Below, in pieces: positions 17,666-28,100 of a stretch of DNA of 64,000 nucleotides. The stretch is from Cohaesibacter sp. (GTDB lineage: Bacteria; Pseudomonadota; Alphaproteobacteria; Rhizobiales; Cohaesibacteraceae), in assembly GCA_025210795.1 (NCBI GenBank), contig JAOAQZ010000029.1, positions 62,001-126,000 of the forward strand, written 5' to 3'. The translations under genes were made by a program, and so were the position numbers. The notes beneath the pieces were generated by a model that was not told the origin of the DNA, made no database searches, and was given only the letters and a program-made list of their open reading frames with translations. Within the stretch, counting starts at the first letter, position 1. Each line of letters starts with the position of its first letter.

Positions 17666-18792
17666 TGCGCCGGACCAGCAAGAACAGAGTGACAGAATGG
17701 TGGTGGACGATTGATCGGCCTATGCTGTTGGTGCTGGTTTTGATGTTGTTCGGCGGTCTGGTCTTGTCCATGTCAGCCAGTCCGGCAGTGGCCGAGCGTT
17801 TGGGGCTTGATAGTTTTCATTTTGTCAAACGCCATGCTGTGTTCATCCCTGTGGCACTTGCTCTTATGATCGGGCTTACCTTTTTGGAACCTCGAGCTAT
17901 TCGCCGTCTTGCGCTAGTGGTGCTGGTTGGCTCGCTCATCGGGATGGTATTGACCCTGCTGATCGGCTTTTCGGCCAAAGGGGCGCAACGCTGGATCACG
18001 ATTGCTGGTTTTTCCCTGCAACCATCAGAATTTCTCAAACCCGCCTTTGTGGTTCTTGCTGCTTGGCTTTTTGCCGAGAATGACCGCAGGCCTGAAATTC
18101 CGGGCAATCTGTTTGCTATCATCTTGCTGATGGTTGCGGTCGCTTTGCTGGTCGCTCAACCTGATATTGGACAAACGGTGCTTTTGGGTGCGGTGTGGTC
18201 TGGCTTGTTTTTTATGGCTGGTATGCCACTGTTCTGGATTTTCCTTCTGTTGGGGCTTGGTGTTGGGGGGCTGACCGCAGCCTATTTTTTCGTGCCGCAT
18301 GTCACGGGTCGTATCAACCGTTTTCTGGATCCTGCAACGGGCGACACCTTTCAGGTTGATACTGCGATGGATTCCATCATTCGCGGTGGCTGGCTTGGCA
18401 CTGGCCCGGGTGAGGGAATGGTCAAACGTATTTTGCCTGACTCCCATACCGATTTTATCTTTGCGGTGCTGGCGGAAGAATTTGGCATCATCGTGTGCCT
18501 TATTTTGGTCGCCGCTTATGTCTTTATCGTTGTGCGGGCTTTGATGCTGGCTTTGCGCTCTCATGATCTGTTCAAGCGTCTGGCAATCTCCGGCCTTGCC
18601 ATCCTGTTCGGGCTTCAGGCTGTGATCAATATTGCCGTGAATTTGCAATTGATGCCCGCCAAGGGTATGACCCTGCCTTTCATCTCTTATGGCGGGTCAT
18701 CGCTTTTGTCGGTTGCCTTGGGGATGGGCTTTTTGATGGCGTTGACGAGGCGGCGGCCCGAGATCGGACATGGCAGCCTCACGGCAAGATAA
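17665..18792 (+). CDS. ftsW: Septal peptidoglycan polymerase FtsW (SEDS family)
   Basis: Multi-pass inner-membrane glycosyltransferase that polymerises lipid II at the septum together with FtsI. The 375-residue protein has about ten transmembrane segments and SEDS landmarks: GAQRWITIAGFSLQPSEFLKPAFV, VAQPDIGQTVLLGAVW, GTGPGEGMVKRILPDSHTDFIFAVLAEEFG, and PAKGMTLPFISYGGSSLLS. The aspartate of LPDSHTDF is in the catalytic region. It overlaps murD by one base and is followed by a 96-bp gap before murG. Confidence 0.96.
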   Translation: MRRTSKNRVTEWWWTIDRPMLLVLVLMLFGGLVLSMSASPAVAERLGLDSFHFVKRHAVFIPVALALMIGLTFLEPRAIRRLALVVLVGSLIGMVLTLLIGFSAKGAQRWITIAGFSLQPSEFLKPAFVVLAAWLFAENDRRPEIPGNLFAIILLMVAVALLVAQPDIGQTVLLGAVWSGLFFMAGMPLFWIFLLLGLGVGGLTAAYFFVPHVTGRINRFLDPATGDTFQVDTAMDSIIRGGWLGTGPGEGMVKRILPDSHTDFIFAVLAEEFGIIVCLILVAAYVFIVVRALMLALRSHDLFKRLAISGLAILFGLQAVINIAVNLQLMPAKGMTLPFISYGGSSLLSVALGMGFLMALTRRRPEIGHGSLTAR

Positions 18793-18866
18793 AGCTGCCG
18801 GTTGGGTGCAGGAAAGAAAGATTGAAGCCTTCTTCAAGTCTGGCTTAATGAGCAAAGTGGCTTGAG

Positions 18867-18894
18867 AAGGTGATATGGAAAAGGTGATATGGAA
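18867..18894 (+). repeat. Perfect 14-bp tandem duplication over the murG start
   Basis: AAGGTGATATGGAA is present twice in direct succession (18867-18880 and 18881-18894). Each copy holds an AAGG ribosome site and an ATG. Only the second ATG (18889) is in frame with murG; the first (18875) opens a frame of 11 codons ending at a TAA within murG. This is a recent-looking slippage duplication. Confidence 0.85.
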
Positions 18895-19995
18895 AAAGTT
18901 GTTCTGTTAACTGCTGGCGGAACCGGCGGGCATTTGTTTCCTGCTCAGGCTCTGGCCCATATCTTGATTGAACGTGGCTGGACAGTGCATTTGGCAACCG
19001 ATGGTCGGGCCGAGCGCTATGGTCATGATTTTCCTGCAGCCAGTGTGCAGATTATCCCGTCGGCTACGCCATCGGGCAAGAACCCGCTTAAAATGGCACA
19101 GGCCGCCGTTACCTTGCTCAAAGGCTATCTGGCCGCGCGCAAGGTGCTTAACGAGTTAAAGCCGCAAGCGGTGGTGGGCTTTGGCGGCTATCCGACCGTG
19201 CCGCCCATGCTGGCCGCGTCCGCTATGGGCATCCCTACCTGTTTGCATGAGCAAAATGGTGTGATGGGGCGGGCCAATAAGCTGCTTGCTCGCGGGGCCA
19301 AGGCTGTTGCTGCCAGTTTTTCCATTCTTAAAGGGGCCGAGGCCTTTAAGGATAAGATCCATCTTACCGGCAATCCGGTGCGCCCTGCGGTGCTGGAGGC
19401 AGCAAAGATCGAATTGCCAGCGCTTACTGAGGATGGGCCGCTTTACCTCACTGTTTTTGGCGGCAGTCAGGGCGCGCGCTTCTTTACCGAATATATGCCC
19501 GGCGTTATCGGACGCCTGCCGGAAGAGATGCGCAATCGCCTCAAACTGGTGCAGCAATGTCGCCCCGAAGATATGCCAAAGGCGCGGGTTGCCTATCGTG
19601 AGTTGAAGATTGATGCTGACCTTGCGCCTTTCTTTGCTGATATGCCGCAAAAAATTGCCCAGAGCCATTTGGTGGTGTGCCGGTCTGGTGCGTCGTCAGT
19701 GAGTGAGCTGGCAGCCATTGGCCGCCCGTCTATTCTGGTGCCGCTTCCCGGCTCGATCGATCAGGACCAAAAAGCCAATGCCAGTGTTTTGGCCGATGCG
19801 GGCGGCGCGTGGGTTATGGAGCAGCGCGGTTTGCGCCCCAACCCGATTGCCGATGTAATTGAAGATTTGTTTTCCAACCCGGACAAGCTGATTGCAGCAG
19901 CACAGGCTGCGCGCGGTGAAGGGCGGCCCGATGCCGCAGATCGCCTTGCAGATCTTGTCGAAGGTCTGGTGTCAGGATCAGGAGTTGTCCAATGA
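18889..19995 (+). CDS. murG: UDP-GlcNAc:lipid I N-acetylglucosaminyltransferase
   Basis: Peripheral membrane GT-B glycosyltransferase that turns lipid I into lipid II. The 368-residue protein has the N-terminal [17 protein letters not shown] loop, [43 protein letters not shown], and the C-terminal [26 protein letters not shown] donor site. The start region is duplicated (18867-18894); ATG 18889 is the one in frame. Its end overlaps murC by four bases. Confidence 0.97.
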   Translation: MEKVVLLTAGGTGGHLFPAQALAHILIERGWTVHLATDGRAERYGHDFPAASVQIIPSATPSGKNPLKMAQAAVTLLKGYLAARKVLNELKPQAVVGFGGYPTVPPMLAASAMGIPTCLHEQNGVMGRANKLLARGAKAVAASFSILKGAEAFKDKIHLTGNPVRPAVLEAAKIELPALTEDGPLYLTVFGGSQGARFFTEYMPGVIGRLPEEMRNRLKLVQQCRPEDMPKARVAYRELKIDADLAPFFADMPQKIAQSHLVVCRSGASSVSELAAIGRPSILVPLPGSIDQDQKANASVLADAGGAWVMEQRGLRPNPIADVIEDLFSNPDKLIAAAQAARGEGRPDAADRLADLVEGLVSGSGVVQ

Positions 19996-21401
19996 AAATG
20001 CCACAAAATATTGGTCCCGTTCATTTTGTCGGGATCGGCGGTATCGGAATGTCCGGCATTGCGGAAGTGCTGGCCAAGCTTGGCTATAGCGTTCAAGGCA
20101 GTGATCTGGCGGAAAGTGCCAATGTTTTGCGCCTGCGCGAAAAGGGGATCAAGGTCTCTATTGGCCATGCAGCCGAGAATATTGAAGGAGCGCAGGTGAT
20201 TGTTGTCTCTTCTGCGATCAAGTCCGATAATCCGGAGCTGAAAGAAGCTCGTGCCCGCCTGTTGCCTGTGGTGCGCCGCGCAGAAATGCTGGCCGAACTG
20301 ATGCGGTTCAAATCTGCCATTGCGGTGGGGGGAACTCACGGTAAGACCACCACAACGTCTCTAGTGGCTGCGCTTTTGGATGCAGGGCATAAGGACCCGA
20401 CCGTTATCAATGGCGGTATCATCAATGCCTATGGCACCAATGCCCGTATGGGGGATGGTGACTGGATGGTGGTTGAAGCTGATGAATCCGATGGCACTTT
20501 CGTCAAGCTGCCAGCCGATATTGCTGTGGTGACCAATATCGACCCTGAGCATCTGGATCATTATGGCAGTTTTGATGCAGTAAGGGCGGCGTTTGCCTCT
20601 TTTGTCGAGAATGTGCCTTTCTATGGTTTTGCTGCCATGTGCCTTGATCATCCCGAGGTTCAATCCCTTGTTGGCGCGATTGAGGACCGGCGGATTGTGA
20701 CTTATGGTGCCAACCCGCAGGCCGATATTCGCTACTCAGATCTGCGCTCGGAAGGGGGCGTGAGTCGTTTTACCGTAACCATCCGCAACCGCCAGTCTGG
20801 CGAGCGCGAGGAAATTGCCGGTCTGACTTTGCCAATGCCCGGTGAGCATAATGTGGCCAATGCCACAGCTGCGATTGTGGTGGCTCATGAATTGGGTATT
20901 TCTGCCGATGATATTCGTAAAGGTCTTGCCGGTTTTGGCGGCGTGAAGCGCCGTTTCACGCGCACTGGCTCGTGGAACGGGGTTGAGGTGATTGATGATT
21001 ATGGTCACCATCCGGTCGAGATTCTAGCGGTGCTGGATGCTGCCCGTCAGGCAAGTCAGGGCAAGGTGATTGCTGTTGTGCAGCCCCATCGCTATAGCCG
21101 CCTTGAAGATCATTTTGAGGAATTCTGTACCTGCTTTAACAATGCGGATCGGGTTCTGGTGGCCGATGTTTATGCGGCTGGCGAACAACCCCTTGAGGGC
21201 GTGAATTCCGAAGCGCTGGTTGAAGGGCTGAAAGGCCATGGTCATCGTCATGCAGCCTTGCTGGGGCCAGAAAGCGGTCTTGCTGCAAAAATCCGCGAAA
21301 TTGCCGAGCCCGGTGATTATGTTGTCTGCCTTGGGGCTGGTAATATCACCGCTTGGGCCAATGCTCTGCCAGAGCAGCTTAAACAATTGGCTGAGGAGTA
21401 A
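19992..21401 (+). CDS. murC: UDP-MurNAc:L-alanine ligase
   Basis: First amino-acid ligase of stem-peptide synthesis. The 469-residue protein shows [18 protein letters not shown] (UDP-binding Rossmann loop), the P-loop [38 protein letters not shown], and [10 protein letters not shown]. These are diagnostic of MurC among the Mur ligases. It is translationally coupled to murG and followed by murB after five bases. Confidence 0.97.
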   Translation: MKMPQNIGPVHFVGIGGIGMSGIAEVLAKLGYSVQGSDLAESANVLRLREKGIKVSIGHAAENIEGAQVIVVSSAIKSDNPELKEARARLLPVVRRAEMLAELMRFKSAIAVGGTHGKTTTTSLVAALLDAGHKDPTVINGGIINAYGTNARMGDGDWMVVEADESDGTFVKLPADIAVVTNIDPEHLDHYGSFDAVRAAFASFVENVPFYGFAAMCLDHPEVQSLVGAIEDRRIVTYGANPQADIRYSDLRSEGGVSRFTVTIRNRQSGEREEIAGLTLPMPGEHNVANATAAIVVAHELGISADDIRKGLAGFGGVKRRFTRTGSWNGVEVIDDYGHHPVEILAVLDAARQASQGKVIAVVQPHRYSRLEDHFEEFCTCFNNADRVLVADVYAAGEQPLEGVNSEALVEGLKGHGHRHAALLGPESGLAAKIREIAEPGDYVVCLGAGNITAWANALPEQLKQLAEE

Positions 21402-21406
21402 AGAGG

Positions 21407-22366
21407 ATGGCCTTTCCTGATCTGCTGGATCGTCTGGGAGACTGGACGCAAGAGGTGCGTGGCCGCTTGCAGTCCAATTTCAATCTTGCTCCCTATACAT
21501 GGTTCCGGGTGGGCGGACCGGCACAATTGCTGTTCAATCCCGCCGACGAGGCGGATCTGGCCTTCTTTTTAAAGAATTTGCCGTCCGATATTCCGGTTCT
21601 GGTGATCGGCCTTGGCTCCAACCTTCTGGTGCGGGAAGGGGGCGTGGAAGGCGTCGTCATTCGCCTCTCAGGCAAGGCCTTCAGCTCTGTTGAGGTCGAT
21701 GACGATCTCAAAGTTACCGTTGGCGCTGCAATGCCCGATATGCGTTTTGCCACACAAATGGCCAAGCAAGGGATTGGCGGCTTTGCTTTCTATAAGGGCA
21801 TTCCGGGCGGGATCGGTGGTGCCCTGCGGATGAATGCCGGGGCCCATGGGGCGGAGACTAAGGATAATCTGATTGCGGCCCGCGCGGTGGACCGGCAAGG
21901 GGTGATCCATGATCTGACGCCTGATGATTTGCAACATGCTTATCGCCATTGCGGAGCGCCTGCTGATTATATTTTCACTCAAGCCACCTATCAGGGCGTT
22001 GCGGGTGATCCTGAGGCCCTTAAGGCCGAGATGGATGATGTCTCGACTTACCGCGAGGAAAATCAGCCCACCAAGGAACGCACAGGCGGTTCGACATTTA
22101 AAAATCCTGATGGCCTGAGCGCCTGGAAGCTGGTGGATGAAGCCGGATTGCGCGGCTTTATGCTTGGTGGGGCACAAGTCTCTCCCAAACATACCAATTT
22201 TCTCATCAATACAGGGGAAGCAACCGCCGAAGATATTGAAAGACTGGGCGAGACTATTCGCGGCAAAGTACGCGAACGCACCGGCCTTGCGCTGCACTGG
22301 GAGATCAAGCGCGTTGGCAAGCATCGGGACGGGGTTTCCATCCCTGAATTTATGGATGGCGCTTAA
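21407..22366 (+). CDS. murB: UDP-N-acetylenolpyruvoylglucosamine reductase
   Basis: FAD/NADPH enzyme that reduces UDP-enolpyruvyl-GlcNAc to UDP-MurNAc. The 319-residue protein has the FAD-binding segment TWFRVGGPAQLLF, VIGLGSNLLVREGGVEGVVIRL, FYKGIPGGIGGALRMNAGAHG, and the catalytic region RTGGSTFKNPDG. It lacks the extra C-terminal region of type I MurB, so it is the shorter type. It is the last gene before the terminator at 22410. Confidence 0.96.
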   Translation: MAFPDLLDRLGDWTQEVRGRLQSNFNLAPYTWFRVGGPAQLLFNPADEADLAFFLKNLPSDIPVLVIGLGSNLLVREGGVEGVVIRLSGKAFSSVEVDDDLKVTVGAAMPDMRFATQMAKQGIGGFAFYKGIPGGIGGALRMNAGAHGAETKDNLIAARAVDRQGVIHDLTPDDLQHAYRHCGAPADYIFTQATYQGVAGDPEALKAEMDDVSTYREENQPTKERTGGSTFKNPDGLSAWKLVDEAGLRGFMLGGAQVSPKHTNFLINTGEATAEDIERLGETIRGKVRERTGLALHWEIKRVGKHRDGVSIPEFMDGA

Positions 22367-22409
22367 GGTTTTTGTGCCTATCCGCTTTTATTGACGATAT
22401 TTGCAAGAG

Positions 22410-22432
22410 GGCAGCCAGATGGCTGCCTTTTT
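22410..22432 (+). terminator. Rho-independent terminator after murB
   Basis: GGCAGCC-agat-GGCTGCC followed by TTTTTC. The seven-pair GC-rich stem with four-base loop and T-run is a textbook terminator. It separates the mraZ-murB block from ddl-ftsQAZ. Confidence 0.85.
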
Positions 22433-22806
22433 CATTTTTCTTGCCGAGATGCGTTTGTCGACTTGCGCGTATTTTTGTGAATTGCTCGCAAAAGCGTTTC
22501 TCTTTCCCCACTCCATTCAGGTGCGATTCATCTACCTCTTTGCATGTTCTCGCCATATTCGGTGTATTTCGGGGCCTTTTGGTCAGGTTTGAATTTATCC
22601 CCTTTCATTGCCAACAAAATTAGCAGGTCCCAAGACTTTATTAGGCTTTGTTAACCATACTCTAGCATTGAAGATGCAAAATGCATTGCAAGTCGCATGA
22701 CTTTAAATGGGGCAGCGGGCGCAGATTGGTGCCCTGATTGTGGGTCATTTGGGCGAAATTGTCCCAAAAGGGCTATTCACCGCACCAAGGGAATGAGGAA
22801 AAAAGT
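22433..22806 (+). other. Intergenic region and probable promoter upstream of ddl
   Basis: A 374-bp stretch without a convincing gene. The first half is pyrimidine-rich and its short open frames show no family features. Around 22640-22660 is an AT-rich patch with TTAACCAT (22651), a half-site resembling CtrA boxes. Because a terminator precedes it, a promoter for ddl-ftsQ-ftsA should lie here. Confidence 0.55.
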
Positions 22807-23730
22807 ATGTCAAAACATGTTGCGGTTCTGATGGGGGGATGGTCGTCCGAGCGGCCGGTTTCCTTAAGCTCAGGCAAAGCATGTGCTGATGCTCTGCGCA
22901 AAGCAGGCTATCAGGTGACAGAGGTCGATGTGCAACGTGATGTTGCGCAAGTTTTGGCCGAGCTTAAACCTGATGTTGCCTTTAATGCCCTGCATGGTCC
23001 CTTTGGTGAGGATGGATGCATCCAAGGGGTGCTTGAGGTTCTTGGGATCCCTTACACCCATTCAGGCGTTCTGGCTTCTTCGCTTGCCATGAACAAGGAA
23101 AAAGCCAAGGATGTCATGAAGGCTGCGGGTATTCCGGTGGCCGAGGCTAAGGTCATGCATCGTCTTGAAGCGGCGAAGGCCCATGCAATTGAGCCCCCTT
23201 ATGTGGTCAAACCGGTTTGTGAGGGGTCTAGCTTTGGCGTGCTCATCGTCAACAAGGATCAAAAGAACCCGCCGCAGGAGCTTTATTCAGCCGATTGGCC
23301 CTATGGCGATATCGTTATGGTCGAGCGCTATATCCCCGGTCGCGAGCTGACTTGTGCCGTCATGGCAGACAAGCCATTGGACGTGACAGAGATCTTGTCC
23401 ACAGGTCATGTTTTCTATGATTATGACGCAAAATATGCGCCCGGCGGGTCCTCTCACATTTTACCGGCCGATCTTAAACCGAATATTTACGAATATATAC
23501 AATCGTTAACCTTAACAGCGCATAAAGCGCTTGGTTGTCGAGGAGTTAGCCGGGCTGACTTTCGGTTTGATGAAACGGCAGATGGAGAAGGCGAGTTGAT
23601 TTGTCTGGAAGTGAATACACAACCGGGAATGACGCCAACCTCTCTTGTGCCAGAAATTGCTGAAAAAGCCGGTTTTGACTATCAGCAACTTGTATCTTGG
23701 ATGGTGGAGGACGCTACGTGCGACCGCTAA
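22807..23730 (+). CDS. ddl: D-alanine:D-alanine ligase
   Basis: ATP-grasp ligase making the D-Ala-D-Ala dipeptide used by MurF. The 307-residue protein has [19 protein letters not shown] at the N-terminus, [33 protein letters not shown], and the C-terminal [35 protein letters not shown] metal and ATP site. ATG 22807 follows GAGG and fits the family start; the frame is open further upstream. Codons at 23490-23530 (ATA, TTA, ACA) are unusual for the region and coincide with a possible ftsQ promoter. Confidence 0.96.
   Translation: MSKHVAVLMGGWSSERPVSLSSGKACADALRKAGYQVTEVDVQRDVAQVLAELKPDVAFNALHGPFGEDGCIQGVLEVLGIPYTHSGVLASSLAMNKEKAKDVMKAAGIPVAEAKVMHRLEAAKAHAIEPPYVVKPVCEGSSFGVLIVNKDQKNPPQELYSADWPYGDIVMVERYIPGRELTCAVMADKPLDVTEILSTGHVFYDYDAKYAPGGSSHILPADLKPNIYEYIQSLTLTAHKALGCRGVSRADFRFDETADGEGELICLEVNTQPGMTPTSLVPEIAEKAGFDYQQLVSWMVEDATCDR
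23506..23526 (+). promoter_or_regulatory. Candidate CtrA-like site inside ddl, upstream of ftsQ
   Basis: TTAACCTTAAC at 23506-23516 is followed by TTAA-CAGCGCA-TAAA (23512-23526), one mismatch from the CtrA consensus TTAA-N7-TTAA. It lies about 200 bp before ftsQ in an AT-rich stretch with rare codons. In Caulobacter, CtrA is known to control ftsQA transcription from within this area. The assignment here is inference. Confidence 0.35.
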
Positions 23731-24656
23731 AGGCAAAAATGTCTGCGCAACAGCCAGCTGCAGCTTCCGATGGGTGGACCCGTGTGTCTGACCCGTTGCG
23801 GCCGCGTGCAGCTGCCTATGAGCAGCGCCGCCTTCCGCTCTATAAGCGCATCATCCCGCTGGCCGAAGCATGGCTGCCTAAAGGAATTGGCTGGGGCATG
23901 TCGTTTGGTTTTCTTGCGGTCACCTCCCTTTATGGGGCGATGATTGGTGGCGAGAACCAGACCGCCCTTGAGCGGGCCTCTGCCGTGATCGGCCTTAAAG
24001 TGGAATCTGTTCTGATCTCTGGTCAGAAAGAGGTGAGCGAAGCGCAAATTCTCAATGCGCTGGCGCTTAATAGCGACAGCTCGCTTTTGACTTTTGATGC
24101 CTATGCCGCACGCAAAAATCTTGAGCAGATCAACTGGATTGCCGAAGCCAAGGTTCAAAAGCTTTATCCCAACAAATTGCAGATTGTTGTTGAAGAGCAA
24201 AAGCCCTTTGCCTTGTGGCAGCGCGGGCAATATGTGTCTTTGATTGCCTATGATGGCTCTGTTATTTCCGACCGGATCGAGCCGGAATTTAAAGCTCTGC
24301 CTTTGGTTGTTGGTCATGGTGCCCAGCGTCAGGCCTCCGAGCTGTTCGAGCTTTTGTCTCAATATCCGTCTTTGGCGCGCAAAACCCGCGCCGTTGTTTA
24401 TGTGGCCGAGCGCCGCTGGGATCTTTACTTGAAAAACGGTGTTTTTGTGAAACTGCCGGAGCAGGACATTCTGGCAGCTCTTGATAAGCTGATGGCGTTT
24501 GATGAAGACGGGAACCTGTCGCGCAAGGATATCACCTCGGTGGATCTGCGCCTTGAAGACCGGACTTTCGTGCGCATGAGTGAAGATGCTGCCGAGAAGC
24601 GCCGCAATGTTTTGCGGGATCTGGGGGCGAAACTGCCCAAGGAGGTGGAGACATGA
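23718..24656 (+). CDS. ftsQ: Cell division protein FtsQ
   Basis: Bitopic divisome protein linking early and late division proteins via FtsBL. After a cytoplasmic tail of about 60 residues comes one transmembrane helix ([20 protein letters not shown]). The periplasmic POTRA domain follows ([33 protein letters not shown]) and then the FtsQ beta domain with [13 protein letters not shown]. The start is uncertain: GTG 23718 has GGAGG seven bases upstream and overlaps ddl, while ATG 23739 has AAGG. I give the GTG. It overlaps ftsA by four bases. Confidence 0.92.
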   Translation: MRPLKAKMSAQQPAAASDGWTRVSDPLRPRAAAYEQRRLPLYKRIIPLAEAWLPKGIGWGMSFGFLAVTSLYGAMIGGENQTALERASAVIGLKVESVLISGQKEVSEAQILNALALNSDSSLLTFDAYAARKNLEQINWIAEAKVQKLYPNKLQIVVEEQKPFALWQRGQYVSLIAYDGSVISDRIEPEFKALPLVVGHGAQRQASELFELLSQYPSLARKTRAVVYVAERRWDLYLKNGVFVKLPEQDILAALDKLMAFDEDGNLSRKDITSVDLRLEDRTFVRMSEDAAEKRRNVLRDLGAKLPKEVET

Positions 24657-25978
24657 TCCATACCCCTTGGAGCAAGAAAGAGCTGCGGGCACGTGGTTTG
24701 AACCAGAAACGCTCGTCCATCATTACCATTCTGGATGTTGGCTCATCCAAGGTGTGCTGCATTATTGCGCGCCTGACCCCTCGCCCTGCGGGGGAGGCGT
24801 TGCGCTATCGCACGCATCATGTGCAGGTGCTGGGCTTTGGTCTGCATCAGGCGCGCGGCATGAAGTCCGGTGTGATTGTGGATCTGGAGCAGGCTGAGAA
24901 TTCCATTCGCCTTGCGGTGGATGCTGCTGAGCGTCAGGCAGATATCACGGTTGAAAGCCTGATCGTCAATGTCTCTTGCGGGCGCCTGTCGTCTGATACG
25001 CTTAGTGCCACTGTATCTCTCAATGGCCATGAAGTGGATGATGCCGATATTCGCCGGGTTCTGCATGCAGGCTCCGAGCATTTGCTGACGGTTGATCGTT
25101 CTGTCGTGCATTCCATGCCTATTGGCTATTCGCTTGACGGGGGCAAGGGCATTCGCGACCCGCGCGGCATGCTGGGGGATGAGCTGGCCGTTGATATGCA
25201 TGTGGTGACTGCCCAGTCCGCGCCTCTTCGCAATCTCGAACTTTGCATCAATCGCTGTCATCTTGAAGTGGAGATGATGGTGGCAACGCCTTATGCCTCC
25301 GGCCTGTCCTGTCTTGTTGATGACGAGGCCGAGCTTGGGGTTGCTTGTGTTGATCTGGGTGGCGGAACCACCACGATTTCCATTTTCGTGGATGGCCAGT
25401 TTGTTCATTCGGATGCCATTGCGATTGGTGGCAATCATGTGACCATGGATCTGGCGCGTGGCCTGTCGACGCGATTGGCTGATGCCGAGCGGATCAAGAC
25501 ATTGCACGGCAGTGCGCTTCTGTCCCTGTCGGATGATCTGGATCTGGTTGCGGTGCCGCCGGTTGGTGATGATGACCGGGATCTGCTCAATCAGGTGCCT
25601 GCTGCTGCGCTGACGCGGATTATCCGCCCGCGGGTGGAAGAGATTTTGGAACTTGTACGGGACCGGCTGGAAGCGTCGGGCTTTTCTGCTCATGTGGGGC
25701 GCCGTTTGGTGCTGACCGGTGGGGGAAGCCAATTGACGGGTATGCCGGAGACAGCCCGCAGAATATTGGGACGGAATGTGCGCCTTGGGCGTCCATTGGG
25801 AGTTGCCGGTTTGCCGGAAGTGGCCAAAGGGCCCGCTTTTGCAACGGCAGTTGGTTTGTTGATTTATCCGCAAGTTTCGCAAATTGAACAATTTGAGAGA
25901 TTGGCGGTAAAGCCTCGCTTGACCGGGACAAACGGGTATTTTTCCCGCGTCGGGCAATGGTTGAAGGAGAGCTTCTGA
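24653..25978 (+). CDS. ftsA: Cell division actin homologue FtsA
   Basis: Actin-fold ATPase that anchors FtsZ to the membrane. The 441-residue protein shows the phosphate-1 loop ITILDVGSSKVCCII, DLEQAENSIRLAVDAAE in the 1C subdomain, VACVDLGGGTTTISIF (phosphate 2), and LTGGGSQLTGMPETARRILGRNVRLGRP (adenosine motif). The C-terminal tail (YFSRVGQWLKESF) is an amphipathic membrane-targeting helix. It is coupled to ftsQ by ATGA overlap and separated from ftsZ by 208 bp that probably contain an additional promoter. Confidence 0.97.
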   Translation: MIHTPWSKKELRARGLNQKRSSIITILDVGSSKVCCIIARLTPRPAGEALRYRTHHVQVLGFGLHQARGMKSGVIVDLEQAENSIRLAVDAAERQADITVESLIVNVSCGRLSSDTLSATVSLNGHEVDDADIRRVLHAGSEHLLTVDRSVVHSMPIGYSLDGGKGIRDPRGMLGDELAVDMHVVTAQSAPLRNLELCINRCHLEVEMMVATPYASGLSCLVDDEAELGVACVDLGGGTTTISIFVDGQFVHSDAIAIGGNHVTMDLARGLSTRLADAERIKTLHGSALLSLSDDLDLVAVPPVGDDDRDLLNQVPAAALTRIIRPRVEEILELVRDRLEASGFSAHVGRRLVLTGGGSQLTGMPETARRILGRNVRLGRPLGVAGLPEVAKGPAFATAVGLLIYPQVSQIEQFERLAVKPRLTGTNGYFSRVGQWLKESF

Positions 25979-26020
25979 GAGAATGTGATCAATATTTGCG
26001 TGAAAACTACACCTTGATAT

Positions 26021-26050
26021 TTGATCAGATTCAAGGGGTTGGGGTATATT
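26021..26050 (+). promoter_or_regulatory. Candidate sigma70-type promoter for ftsZ
   Basis: TTGATC (26021-26026) and TATATT (26045-26050) are 18 bp apart in the ftsA-ftsZ gap, 137 bp before the ftsZ start. A CTTGA/TCAAG inverted pair surrounds the -35 element. The match is reasonable but unproven. Confidence 0.45.
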
Positions 26051-26186
26051 CATTTCAAGTGATTCGCCCCACTGCTTGATCAGAGCTTTGATGAAATTTG
26101 GGACGAAGCTGCGAGAGGTGCAGCAGCTTCTTTGATGCGGATTGAGATCGGTGACAATTCGATCCATGCAGTGAAACGAGGGTATT

Positions 26187-28034
26187 ATGACCATTAATCT
26201 GAAGATGCCCGACATTACCGAATTGAAGCCGAGAATTACGGTGTTCGGTGTCGGCGGTGCTGGCGGTAACGCTGTCAATAATATGATCAATACCGGCCTC
26301 CACGGGGTTGATTTTGTGGTTGCGAACACCGATGCACAGGCTCTGACCCTGTCCAAGGCTGAGCGCATTGTCCAGATGGGTATTGCCGTGACCGAAGGGC
26401 TTGGCGCAGGCTCCCAGCCAGAAGTTGGCCGGGCTGCTGCCGAAGAGGTTATTGACGAGATCAATGATCATCTTTCCGGCTCTCACATGGTCTTTATCAC
26501 TGCTGGTATGGGTGGTGGCACCGGTACAGGGGCTGCTCCGGTTATTGCGCGCACTGCCCGTGACCAAGGTATTCTGACGGTTGGTGTTGTCACCAAGCCG
26601 TTCCACTTTGAAGGTCAGCGCCGCATGCGTCTTGCCGAAGCCGGCATTGATGAGCTGCAAAAGAGCGTTGATACCCTGATTGTTATTCCCAATCAGAATC
26701 TGTTCCGCATCGCCAATGAGAAGACCACCTTTGCTGACGCCTTTACTATGGCTGACGAGGTGCTTTATTCCGGTGTTGCCTGCATCACCGATCTGATGGT
26801 CAAGGAAGGCCTGATCAATCTGGACTTTGCTGATGTGCGCTCTGTCATGCGCTCTATGGGCAAAGCCATGATGGGCACCGGCGAAGCCTCTGGCGAAGGT
26901 CGGGCGCTGGCAGCGGCAGAAGCGGCAATTGCCAATCCGCTGCTGGATGATGTCTCCATGTCCGGTGCGCAAGGCCTGCTTATCTCCATTACCGGTGGTC
27001 GTGACTTGACCCTGTTTGAAGTGGATGAAGCTGCAACCCGCATTCGCGAAGAAGTGGATGAAGATGCCAACATCATTCTCGGCGCGACGTTTGATGAGAA
27101 TATGGAAGGCATGATCCGTGTCTCTGTTGTCTCGACCGGTATTGATCAGGTTCTGCATGAAACTGTGACCCCTGCCGATCAACGCATGAAAGAGCTGGCC
27201 GAGCGCCTGCGCTCTGTCTCTGTGCCGACAACAGAAGAGCCGCAGCAGATTGAAGCCCAGCCAGTGGTGTCTGAAATTCCTGCAGCGCCAATTGCCGAAG
27301 CTGTTCAGGCTGTTGAGCGTGAGATTGCTTTGCCAGAAATTCCGCTAGCACGTCCTGCAGAGCAGGATCCTGCGATCTCTCTGTCTCCGTTCAAGCCAGA
27401 AGCTGCATCTGAGCCAAATGTGCCAGAAGTAGAAGCCGATTTCCCTGCGCCTGCGCCAGTGATTGAAGAGCCTGTTACCACACAGGCAAACTTCATTCCT
27501 CCTGCGCCTGAGATGCCAGAAAATCTGCATCGCCCAATGCCGAATGTGGACGATCTGCCACCAATGATCCAGCGCGAGTTGGCTCAGCTTCATAATCATG
27601 AAGAAGCGCAAGGTCACAGTGAGGATGAGCAGCGTCCAATGAGCCTGCTTAAGCGCCTTGCTGCTGTCGGCCTTGGTCGCCGTGAAGAGGAAGGTCATGA
27701 AGCCCCTCTCGTTCAGCCAGAAGCTGCTGCTCCAGCGCACGCACCGCAGATGCCACATGCCGAGCTGCCAGCCATGCCAAGCATGAATGCACCTGCTGCA
27801 CCTCAGGCTCCTATGTCGCAGCATCCAGCAGCGTCAGCAGCCGGCTCGCCGCTTAACGAGTTTGCTCCGCGTCCGCAAATGCCGCGTCAGGCTCCGCAAG
27901 GCATGTATCAGCCACAGCAGGGTCAGCTTGATCCCCACGGCCGCGCTATGCCGAATCCGGCTCAGCCACAAGCGGACCTTAGCGAAGAAGAACAGGTGGA
28001 AATTCCTGCATTCTTGCGACGCCAGGCTCAGTAA
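26187..28034 (+). CDS. ftsZ: Cell division GTPase FtsZ
   Basis: Tubulin homologue that forms the division ring. The GTPase core (residues about 1-325) has [15 protein letters not shown], the tubulin signature [11 protein letters not shown], and the T7-loop region [12 protein letters not shown] very long linker, roughly residues 330-595, is rich in Pro, Ala, Gln and Glu and is probably disordered. The last residues, [10 protein letters not shown], are the conserved C-terminal peptide that binds FtsA and other partners. At 615 residues it is far longer than E. coli FtsZ (383), as is usual in rhizobial relatives. It is followed by a terminator at 28071. Confidence 0.98.
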   Translation: MTINLKMPDITELKPRITVFGVGGAGGNAVNNMINTGLHGVDFVVANTDAQALTLSKAERIVQMGIAVTEGLGAGSQPEVGRAAAEEVIDEINDHLSGSHMVFITAGMGGGTGTGAAPVIARTARDQGILTVGVVTKPFHFEGQRRMRLAEAGIDELQKSVDTLIVIPNQNLFRIANEKTTFADAFTMADEVLYSGVACITDLMVKEGLINLDFADVRSVMRSMGKAMMGTGEASGEGRALAAAEAAIANPLLDDVSMSGAQGLLISITGGRDLTLFEVDEAATRIREEVDEDANIILGATFDENMEGMIRVSVVSTGIDQVLHETVTPADQRMKELAERLRSVSVPTTEEPQQIEAQPVVSEIPAAPIAEAVQAVEREIALPEIPLARPAEQDPAISLSPFKPEAASEPNVPEVEADFPAPAPVIEEPVTTQANFIPPAPEMPENLHRPMPNVDDLPPMIQRELAQLHNHEEAQGHSEDEQRPMSLLKRLAAVGLGRREEEGHEAPLVQPEAAAPAHAPQMPHAELPAMPSMNAPAAPQAPMSQHPAASAAGSPLNEFAPRPQMPRQAPQGMYQPQQGQLDPHGRAMPNPAQPQADLSEEEQVEIPAFLRRQAQ

Positions 28035-28070
28035 CATACTGTTACAAAAGAGCGAAATGTGAATAATTTG

Positions 28071-28100
28071 AAGGCTGGACTTTTAAAAAGTTCAGCCTTT
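28071..28100 (+). terminator. Terminator after ftsZ
   Basis: AAGGCTG...CAGCCTT with inner ACTTTT/AAAAGT pairing forms a long imperfect stem and is followed by TATCTATTT. It ends the ftsQAZ unit before lpxC. Confidence 0.65.

Noticed and set aside
24743..26464. Minus-strand open frame of about 573 codons over ftsA and the ftsZ start
   Set aside because: Antisense shadow; it crosses the ftsZ promoter gap and shows no domain or ribosome site.
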